Source: Aquila chrysaetos chrysaetos
Lineage: Eukaryota; Chordata; Aves; Accipitriformes; Accipitridae
DNA length: 64,000 nt
Direction of reading: 5' to 3'
NCBI RefSeq assembly: GCF_900496995.4
Contig: NC_044024.1
Location: 17,176,698-17,240,697, forward strand
This document shows, piece by piece, positions 56,301 to 64,000 of the stretch; positions within the stretch are counted from its first letter, which is position 1; every line of letters starts with the position of its first letter. Below the pieces are notes generated by a model that made no database searches, was not told the DNA's origin, and was given only the letters and a program-made list of their open reading frames with translations. The position numbers and the translations under genes were made by a program.

Positions 56301-59300
56301 CGTCAGCCACCCTGGCGTGATCGACTCCTCATGCTCCCCAGCCACCTTATGGGCAGAAACACACACAAGAACACGGCAGCAGAAGTTGCTTTTAGCTCTT
56401 CCTGCCATCGCTGAGGAGCAGCTGCGTAACAAGCAACACCAAGACTGCCTTTTAGCAAACTAGGACACTGGGGAAGTTCACAGAAGATAACAAAAAAAAT
56501 CCTGCACTGCCAGTGGTATTATGGAAACATGTAATGGACAAAGCTGCCACCGTAAAGTGCTCCTGGGCAAGGAGGAGATGTGACTAAAGCACGGGGACAA
56601 TAAATGACAGCTACTGCATGTCCTCTCTGCGGTCAGAGCAGAGACATGCTAGCTGCCAACCAGTGACGCAATCCTTGCAAAGCTGGGTCATGCGTGCTTT
56701 TTAGGACACAAAATGATAGAGAGATGAAAAGAATGAACACAGGCTACCCAGGGCTCTTCAGAATAAACGAACAAGTCAAGTCAGAGCCACGCTGTCACTC
56801 ATGGGCACTCCTGTGACGAACGCAGGACTGGCATAACATGGCCATTGCTCAACCAGACTCTGACATGCTGCTAATACATAATGAGCAAGAGGCTTGGAAA
56901 CCCTGCTAGGACAGAAAGAACAGGACATGTCGCTCTTGCAGAGCCAGGGTGAAAACAACAAAAAATATCCACTGGGAAACCCACCTCCCCTGCACCCTGA
57001 CTGTGGGAAAAGCAGTTCTCCTCTCCTACAGCGTCTGCCTCACTCTCTCCCTCCTGCTCTGCAGGGAACACGCTATTTGCAAAGCAAAGGGCAAGGCAGC
57101 CCAGCCTAGCCTCTGAATTAGGACAAGCAGGAGTTTCTCCCAACTCCCTCTGCAGCTTGGCAAACATGCCTTAGCCTTGGTCAGCAGCACACCCTGCTAA
57201 TCTGACCCGAGCCCCCCTGCAGAGGCAGCTCCATCCCTACAAAACCAGGCAGCAGCGCTGGGCCAGCCTGCAGGGACACCACGATCCCCCCTTGGCCCTC
57301 TGCAACCTCACACGAGGAAGGCTGGAGGGATCTCGCTGCCAGAGCATGGGGCAACCACGGGGGAGGTGGATTGCAGCCGCTCTCCCGGGAGAGCCAAGCG
57401 GAGGCAGGAGGCCGGCATGCCCATAGGGCACTCCAGGAGCTGGACTACACCACCCCACCTGCTGCCTCTAGCCAGCCACATACAGCAAGCAGAGAGAACA
57501 GGCTAGGAAAGATTGAGCTGGACAGCCTGCCAGGACCGCATCAGGTACCAACTTCTTTTGATCTCTCTCTACCCACACCTTTTGCCAAATTCTCCCAAAA
57601 TAACTTCCCCCCAACCTAAGACCTGTTACTGACACTTCCAAGCACTATAGCCCCTACCTTCACGCACAGGCTGAAGTTTGTGAAACAGCATCTCCAAGGC
57701 ATGTTTACAGGCCATGAAAGACCCAGCCAAGTCCACACAAGTCTCCTGTGCTTGCCAAAGGGAGTAATCTGGGCCAGCTCTGTCCCCACTGCACAGAGAG
57801 ACCCCCCTCCTACCCCAACACAAGCTCAGTTGTGATCACCTCGTATCAGCAGCACTGGTCTCATCTGGTTTGTGCTATCTGCGTGTTCACTGCCCGCCTG
57901 CTCTCTTCTGAACGTTGCTCCCATGGGATGGGACACCAGAGACCCGCCGACAGCGGCCGCCCAGCCCCAGCACACAAAAGCCTCCTTGCAGCGCAAGAAG
58001 GGAACCAGAGAGCGCTGTGGTCCGCGCATCTGGTCTAGCCAGCGTCTTCTGTGCTTCTCAGGTCCCCAGCCGCTGCTTTACAGCATGCAAAGTTTCTTGG
58101 TTTTCCTTCCTACTTGAAGAGGTGTTTGGAAACGAGGACCAGCAACATGCATGTTAATCGGCAACACGGGAGAAGTTGGTTGCTTTTCAATTACACCAGT
58201 CTTCATGCTTTTTGTCATGTTGGTATCTCAAGTGACTTATTCTCTAGATTTCTCTAGAGCTGAAAGCTCTGAGCACTCCTGTCCCTGGGAAGGACTTTCT
58301 GCTGGGCCCTCTAAGGGCTTTCGTCTCCAGTCTCCAGGCTGGCTGTTACACCACCTGCTTGATCTTCTCTATCCTTTGCTTAGAATAGAAAGTGGCCAAC
58401 AGCAATTTTTGCAGAGCCCCAAGCCTCTAAGAATTTATTTTAAGAGATTTAAAATAAATGTATTCTGTTTATGTTATTTACCATATTATGTATCACATAC
58501 TGTGACAGCTCAACCGAAAAAGCGCTGGGCATGAGTCTGTGAAGCACTAACTATCCTGAAACTCCAAAAGCTCAATTTCAAGCCCTTTAAAAAATTCCCA
58601 CTGAGTTCAATGAGACTGTGTATAGTCACTTTGTGCTTCCTTGAGTGTGCCTTTTTTTTTTTTTTTAAATTTAAAAACATCAGGGTTAGCAGCCTTGTTC
58701 TCCTGGGCTGTCAGAAACCATCTCTAGTTCTCAAGAGGTACGCAACACTACCCTGGAAGAGTTAGGAAAAACAATAATACTCTTTACATACAAAATTTGA
58801 GTTACTGTCATTTTTTTTAAAAAGTTTTTATAATGAACTTACCATTTGCCTTTTGTTTTCTATCAAGTTTGATCCAATTATTCCAAGAAATGACCCAAAA
58901 CCAAGCTGAAAAACAACATATTGTTAGCATTTAGATCAGGATGATATCCAACATACTTTACATACAGACAGAACACAATTAAATCCAGAAGCAGCAAAAG
59001 AACATACTGCGGATGTGTGAGCACTCTTCCTTCAGCAAGGAATCAGTGGAGTCTCTCACTAGCAGGAGCTAACAAGGGTATCCCTTATATGACACTAAAA
59101 GCGTGTGTAGAAACCAAAAGGATGAGCTCTGAATTCCCTCCCCAGTGATGCTGAGAAATGGCTGGTGGATGAGGATATGCATTGCTGTCTTGGAACAACC
59201 CTACAAACACTTAGGAGCCTCCAGATGCAAACCTAGCAGGACCACACCACTAGCATCTGCAGGACCAGGCTTTTGTAACCTCACCAAGGGTGTGAGCAAT

Positions 59301-62300
59301 CACCTAAGTTTTCAACTCAGAGAGTTTCCTGATGTGAAGTATGAAATAAGGGAGAATTATACGCGGGAAGATTTAGCAGTTTTCTGCTGCCTTCTACTCC
59401 TCCCCTCATTTCCAGGGGTAAGGATGCATCAACGAGGGTCTTCTACCAGAAGAGCTCGTGCCAGCCCAGCCAACAGAATAAGCTACTCCAGCAAAAGCAT
59501 CTTTTCTTGCTGCCGTAACTGACAACACTGTTCTTATTCCAGCTCAGCGAAGTCAGCCAGGAGCGTAATTTCCCACCTCCTTTCTCCATAGCCTTAAGCT
59601 ATTTCGCTACACTAAATAGAAGTTTCTAGGACAGAGCACACCTCAGCCAGGCCAGAAACAGGAACTTCAACCAGGAACCACGGACTATGGGGGGAGATGC
59701 AGAAGTACTTCTGTGTCACACTGAGAAAGGTCTTTGATCGGAGTAGAGCATATCCAACTCCACTTCTATGGGTTGGCAAAATGAGAAATGCCAGAAGAGT
59801 GCTACAGTTGGACTGGTCCTATTAAGCAGGTACAAATCCAGTCAATAGACTAGGGGGGCAGTGAAGATCCGGGTGAGAATGCCAAATAACTGGCCAGCTC
59901 CTCAGGAAGCAGAATAAGGCATGAGACAAGCTGCAGTGATTCAAGAATGAGTCAACTATCCTGGAATCGATATTTTAAGATCCAAGAATAGAAAACAAAG
60001 GTTTAATAAATCTGATACTAACAAGCAGAGGCACGTGCAGAGATTAGCAGACACAAACGTGATGAGAAGTTGGGCTTAAATCTTCCCCCACTCTGCTTAA
60101 ACCCAGTAACATTTGGTGCAGTGCCGCGGGCAGCGAGGGCTGCTGGCTCAAACGGCAGGGATTAAAGCGGAGCAGCCCATCAGGCTGCTGCTTCCCGGCT
60201 ACCTGCCTGGCACTCTGAGCTCTCGGAGACTGTTGTCCCCAAATCAGGGACAAACTACCATGGTGGGAAGCACAGCAACGAAGCCAGGTGCTGCTGAACA
60301 CTGGGGCAGCAGGCAGGCAGGGCAGAGAGCCAGGGGCACCGCTGAACTGCCCCACGCTGATCTGCCAGTGCTTCTGGGCTTGTTGTTTTGCTCAGCTTGG
60401 GCAACAACCCCTACCTTCCCCAGGTAACAGGAGTTTTACAGCTCAATTCCAAGCCCAAAACCTGGGAGATCCAGGCATTATTTTCAGTCTGGTGATGTTT
60501 AGCAGCAAGGAAGTTGTGTGGCAACACACACCTAAGGCAAATAAATGCTCAAGAAAAATGTTTTGTGCCCTTTGAGCGTGATCCAGCACATTTGAGAGGA
60601 ATGTCCGTGTGGTGTTCCAGAGCAGCTTCAAACTAGAAGGTGAAATACTTAAGATAATTAAAAAAGAAGAAATTAGAGCAAGTCTGTACATCCAACAGGT
60701 GAAGACCAAATAAATCAGTGGATTCTCATTAATTAATGGGAATTCTTATTGCATTAATGGGAAAACCACTCGTTCTTCTACAGATGGGACAAAGAGATCT
60801 TAGTAATCTGCATCAACTACATCACTTATTTGCTGGTAGATATGATCCCCTGAGATGTCTGTCTGAAAGGAGGACAGGACAAAAAATGAACATGCTTTTC
60901 CAGAGTAAAGCTCCAGGACAAAATGCTTGACAAGGAACCATTACAGAAGAGGTTTGCCAGTCAAAGCCCAAAAAAGGTCAGTCATTTACACAGATGCTGG
61001 AAGCTGGTATAACTTGGAGACAACACACGTATCTCACAGAGCCTCACTTCCATAAGGGTGCTTGCCCTCTGCACCCGATCGTTACTCTTGTCTGCTGAGC
61101 ATCGCTGTTACACTCTGGGCTTCCCAGGCTCAGGTCAGTCATCCAGCCACAGGTGAGGGTATTTCCCACAGAAGCACAGCCAGGGTGTTCACAGATAGTC
61201 GTGGAGGTGTCAGTGGTCACAGAGGAGGGTGAAGGCTGCCTGGCTACAGGACATGTCGTTGCACCCTCTGCTTCAGCTCCTCCGGTTGCATCAATGAGGA
61301 ACTGCACTGTTTGGGGAAAAAAAAAACCAAGCGCCCCAAAAACCCAACCAAACAAAATCCCACTGATGCGTGGAAGGTCTCCAGCTCCTGGTTCTGTCCT
61401 TCCTCAGGAGCAGAGGCCTGGGAAGATAATCCCCCACATCAGCCAGCCACTTCTTTGCATGTTTCGTCCTTGCACAAGAGGTTTTTGCCCAAGACACACA
61501 AGTTAAAGGAGGAAAGAACGGTGCATTAGGCATGGCAGCGATGAGACATCTGATGTCCCATGAGATGATCCCATCCATGGATCTGGTCCACACACGGAGA
61601 AGTCACCCAGCACATGAAGAGACTTCTGGCTCTGTCTTTTCCTTACCAATGCAGGGTACTCAGGGTATGACTAATGGTGGTGCACCACCAACGGTGCACA
61701 GAAACCCCTGATGGAGATGCACGCAGGCCTAACATTCGTGTGAAGTTCTGGATGACAAGACCTGCAAGGAGCTGCTTCTTCAGGGCTGTGGAAGCCACCT
61801 GCTCGGGGACAACTCACTGAGCACTCATGCACCACAGCAAGCCCTTTCTCCACAGTAAAGGGAGAAATCCCAGCTTGTTACGAAACATCAGCTATTTTAA
61901 GCACCTGCTGAAGCATCCAGCAGCACACTGAAATGTTTTCCTGTGCAGGGAGACAGGCGAGGTCATCACACATATCTGCACAATGAACTAACTGAGGGGG
62001 GGAATTTGGTGACAAACACAAACTGTCAGGGTGCCTTTGCATAACGTAACTCAACGCCCTTCCCAAGTCCAGGAATTCATTAATTCCTTGAGTAGACTGA
62101 GTCTTAGAAAAGCGTAAGCGATGCTGACATTCCCGGAGCATAAATAGCATGGGAGATGTCAAGGCGACGTGAACAACAGGCTCCACCCATCTGCATCAGC
62201 CTGCAGGACCTGCTCTGAAGCACGAGGTTCAACTCAGGCTGACAGAGCGTAGGCTAAGTGCGGAGAGTTTGAAGCCAGCCTGTCACCTCTCTCAACACCT

Positions 62301-63596
62301 TCCCTTCTATACTTCTCTTTAAAAAAGATCAGGCCTAAATGCAGGAATTACTGGGACAAGCAGGAAAACCAATGCTAAACCGAAGAGGCCCAACACGGTC
62401 TGTAACGATGTTCCACACTAATGGCTGTAAAGGGGCTTTCTTCAGTGACAGAAGAGCTTGTCCACAGAGAAGTATAAACCTCCCCGACACCACCAATGTG
62501 TGGCAAATAAATCAAACCGCAATAAGACAAGAACAAGCCTCCACCTAGTTATCTGGACTGGCTTTAAGCCTCCAACTTGGAGGCTCCAAACCTAAGCACC
62601 CAGCACTCCACAGCTGTTACACCAGCAGCCTCTTGCTGGGGGCCTGCAGTTACACTCCACCTGCTAAGGCACCTAATTTGGCTGCAGCTCAGTCCTTTTT
62701 GTGCTTCTTTTTGAGCATGTCTCAGACATGCACAGGAACAGACCAGGACTTGCCTTCCAGCTCGTGTTAGACCTCTGCTCATGCCAGGAGGGTCATGATG
62801 TACTTTCCCCTTATGCTTCTGCAGGAGGTTATACATCTACTGGCAAGAAGGCTGGTCTTCTCTAAATTAAGCCATCTGAAGCTACAAGACTGTCCTTTCC
62901 CATTTTCATCTGTTGATAACAAAAAAGAAGAAATGGATGTGCTAACTGCTTTGATGTGCAAGCTCCCCTGGCAAGCTGCCACAGCTATTGCTAATGTGTT
63001 TCTCCTCATTCAAGGACTCCGAATCGTTAAAACACTTCTGCAAGTGAACTTTATGACCACAAGTTCACGTGAACAGTATTTCAAGACCTGGTCTCTCAAT
63101 AGTTATTGGCACCTATGGTCCTTCCTTGCCTTACTTCTGCCCAGGGTTAATGTGATGTATGCAAACAAAGAAGTTCTAAGGTTGCTTTGACTGACATAAG
63201 ATCTATTTATCTGTCTCACCGTCAGCTCAAAAGCATGTTATTACCTAAGCTCAGAGGAAGCTGCCACTTGGACGGGATTTTTGCATGGGAATGAGCAGCA
63301 GGTGCAAAATAATAATAAAACAAATAAATCAAATGGCAATGAAGTAGCTGAGCATAATATTCAGGACAAGATCACCCTTTATAACATTGCAGCATTACAA
63401 GGGACTTTGTAGGCAATAAGTTTTCTAGACCTACCTAGGAGTTCTATACTTACAATAACCCCTGGGTAATAACCTCCAACAGTCACATTTTGGGTTCTTG
63501 TTGTAGCAGCTAGGCCCACCGTTAGAATTAATACTGACACAATGAGGAGAGTCACAGTTACGTAGAGGGAATTTCTTTTTCTTCTATTGAACGACC
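41387..63596 (-). CDS. TMEM255A: TMEM255A (FAM70A), four-pass membrane protein, coding exons 2-9 (5' end off window)
   Basis: TMEM255A is a poorly characterised multi-pass membrane protein, so no activity is claimed. Exons seen: 63596-63454, 58905-58843, 53229-53140, 51236-51174, 50115-50027, 47328-47166, 45199-45056, 41545-41387, totalling 914 nt in one continuous frame. The first visible codon is split G/GG, so exon 1 lies beyond 64000. Membrane segments: TM1 in the first exon ([20 protein letters not shown], then an N-glycosylation sequon NVT), TM2 ([15 protein letters not shown]), TM3 ([20 protein letters not shown]) and TM4 ([20 protein letters not shown]). The loop between TM3 and TM4 is cysteine-rich ([11 protein letters not shown]). 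The tail is Pro/Tyr-rich with PPxY motifs (PPRY, PPPY) that could bind WW-domain ubiquitin ligases. The loop exons (51236-51174, 50115-50027) differ clearly from human, and no counterpart of human STKNSPSTRVMRNLTQ was found between them. Confidence 0.95.
41546..45055. other. TMEM255A: TMEM255A last intron with an internal CpG island
   Basis: A 19-base A run at 41783-41801 is followed by a GC-rich, CpG-rich block at about 42230-43080. That block holds a candidate start exon (listed separately) and a 211-codon plus-strand open frame at 42759-43394 that I do not recognise and attribute to composition. The rest shows no gene or known repeat. Confidence 0.55.
42240..42290 (-). CDS. Candidate alternative first exon in TMEM255A intron 8 CpG island
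   Basis: On the minus strand an ATG at 42290 opens [17 protein letters not shown] and stops at a near-consensus donor ACG|GTGAGT, in phase 0. The next downstream acceptor in that direction is the TMEM255A last coding exon at 41545, also phase 0, so a short product with 17 new residues plus the 52-residue PPxY tail would be in frame. The location in an isolated CpG island supports a promoter. I do not recognise the peptide; it might instead start an unrelated transcript. Confidence 0.3.
45200..46319. other. TMEM255A: TMEM255A intron 7, part lacking known elements
   Basis: Between the acceptor of the exon at 45199 and the LTR-like fossil I see no coding content, RNA gene or repeat. Open frames on both strands are short and unrecognised. 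Confidence 0.5.
46320..46975 (+). mobile_element. Avian endogenous retrovirus LTR (fossil) in TMEM255A intron 7
   Basis: The segment reads like a complete LTR on the plus strand: an upstream U3-like part, a TATA-like GTATAAAG near 46814, the class-typical ATTACCACCTAGCCCCC, a poly(A) signal GGAATAAAATACC near 46900, then TTGGCGTTTCGCACACCGGG and a terminal part near GATAACAACA. Both edges are approximate because I found no clear target duplication. No internal retroviral region accompanies it, so it is probably a solo LTR, of a family different from the other two in this window. It is antisense to TMEM255A. Confidence 0.7.
47329..51173. other. TMEM255A: TMEM255A introns 5 and 6, no embedded gene seen
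   Basis: Apart from the small exon at 50115-50027, this stretch has no recognised coding exon. A plus-strand open frame at 47528-48103 (191 codons) and a minus-strand frame at 47329-47979 (216 codons) overlap and show no family signature. A 25-base A run at 49261-49285 is a simple repeat. Confidence 0.5.
49261..49285. repeat. 25-base A homopolymer in TMEM255A intron 6
   Basis: An uninterrupted A run with no obvious upstream retrotransposon body. It could be the tail of a decayed retroposed copy or a simple repeat; I saw no target duplication. Confidence 0.7.
51237..58842. other. TMEM255A: TMEM255A introns 3 and 4, no embedded gene supported
   Basis: Outside the coding exon at 53229-53140 nothing here shows family-level protein similarity. 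Two plus-strand open frames abut at 51635-52081 and 52078-52560 (148 and 160 codons); I recognise neither. The remainder is unique, moderately GC-rich sequence without a CpG island or repeat I can name. Confidence 0.5.
58906..63453. other. TMEM255A: TMEM255A intron 2, no embedded gene supported
   Basis: A 131-codon plus-strand open frame at 62795-63190 and shorter frames are present, none recognised. No LTR, LINE or SINE was identified by eye. Confidence 0.5.
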
Positions 63597-64000
63597 CTAA
63601 AAACACACATACACAACAGAATTTGCTGATTCCATATGGGGACAGTCACGGTACCGCAAATTTCTCCTCCCACCGCCAACGACATCGTGGTGAATTTTCT
63701 TCTAACTTGAGAATATTTTTGGGTTTGGCTGTCACTTTTCACCTTCACTAACATGCTTTATCAAGCATTACTAGGGGCATCTGAATTCACATTTACTTAT
63801 CATTGCTCTGACGTAGATGAAAAGAGCCTTAAGAACTGTAACTTTGCAAAGCTCATTTGGATACGTCGGAGGCTCCCAGGCCCTCTGCCCTGGGGCAATT
63901 GAGCTAATGAGAAATATTAGCATTAGGCATTTATGTATTTTCTGATCTGTCTACTTACATCGAGCTAAATAACCACAGTGTATGCCACTTGTTTTGAGGG
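63597..64000. other. TMEM255A: Start of TMEM255A intron 1, running off the right edge
   Basis: The acceptor TTTTTAG is immediately right of 63596. The remaining 400 bases hold no coding sequence; TMEM255A exon 1 and its promoter must lie further right. Confidence 0.7.

Noticed and set aside
62795-63190. 131-codon plus-strand frame near TMEM255A exon 2
   Set aside because: No family signature and no promoter or splice context, so likely chance.

Overview
This window is nuclear DNA from a bird, probably a neoavian species. It holds six recognisable vertebrate housekeeping or cell-biology genes in the order RPL39 - UPF3B - NDUFA1 - NKAP - ZBTB33 (Kaiso) - TMEM255A. This is the order and relative orientation of the human Xq24 block (from memory), which in birds lies on a macroautosome such as chicken chromosome 4. 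Short introns, CpG-island promoters and characteristic avian LTR families support a bird. I see no bacterial, plasmid, phage or CRISPR sequence.

Layout. 1-35 is the end of an LTR fossil cut by the window edge, and 36-4250 is intergenic. RPL39 (minus, 3 coding exons) occupies 4286-6546. UPF3B (minus, 10 coding exons) runs from 14687 down to 7651, and its poly(A) signal lies about 150 bp upstream of RPL39 transcription. UPF3B and NDUFA1 (plus, 15107-15871, 3 exons) share one 419-bp CpG-island promoter that carries two short tandem arrays. A whole solo LTR with a 5-bp target duplication (15967-17098) sits directly on the NDUFA1 3' end. 17104-20490 has no gene I can support. NKAP (minus, 9 coding exons) spans 26531-21598 and carries a second whole solo LTR in intron 4 (24265-24859). 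27080-30800 is intergenic or leader-intron sequence. ZBTB33 has a CpG island at about 30840-32000, one coding exon (32765-34807) and a roughly 3-kb 3' UTR. TMEM255A (minus) follows convergently. Eight of its coding exons (63596 down to 41387) are present, and the first exon lies beyond the right edge.

The genes do not form a pathway. They serve cytosolic translation (RPL39), nonsense-mediated decay (UPF3B), respiratory complex I (NDUFA1), nuclear RNA/transcription regulation (NKAP), methyl-CpG-binding repression (ZBTB33) and an orphan four-pass membrane protein (TMEM255A).

The most unusual observations are these. Three introns in three neighbouring genes read as GC-AG (UPF3B intron 3, NDUFA1 intron 2, NKAP intron 1). 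The UPF3B/NDUFA1 promoter holds a 36-bp tandem repeat built around a ZNF143/SBS-like core. A solo LTR inserted where the NDUFA1 poly(A) downstream element should be. Two uncatalogued CpG-island start exons fit in frame onto ZBTB33 (26819-26846) and onto the TMEM255A last exon (42240-42290). I did not find a previously undescribed biological system. Exon boundaries were read by eye from splice sites and remembered human proteins, with no search run.
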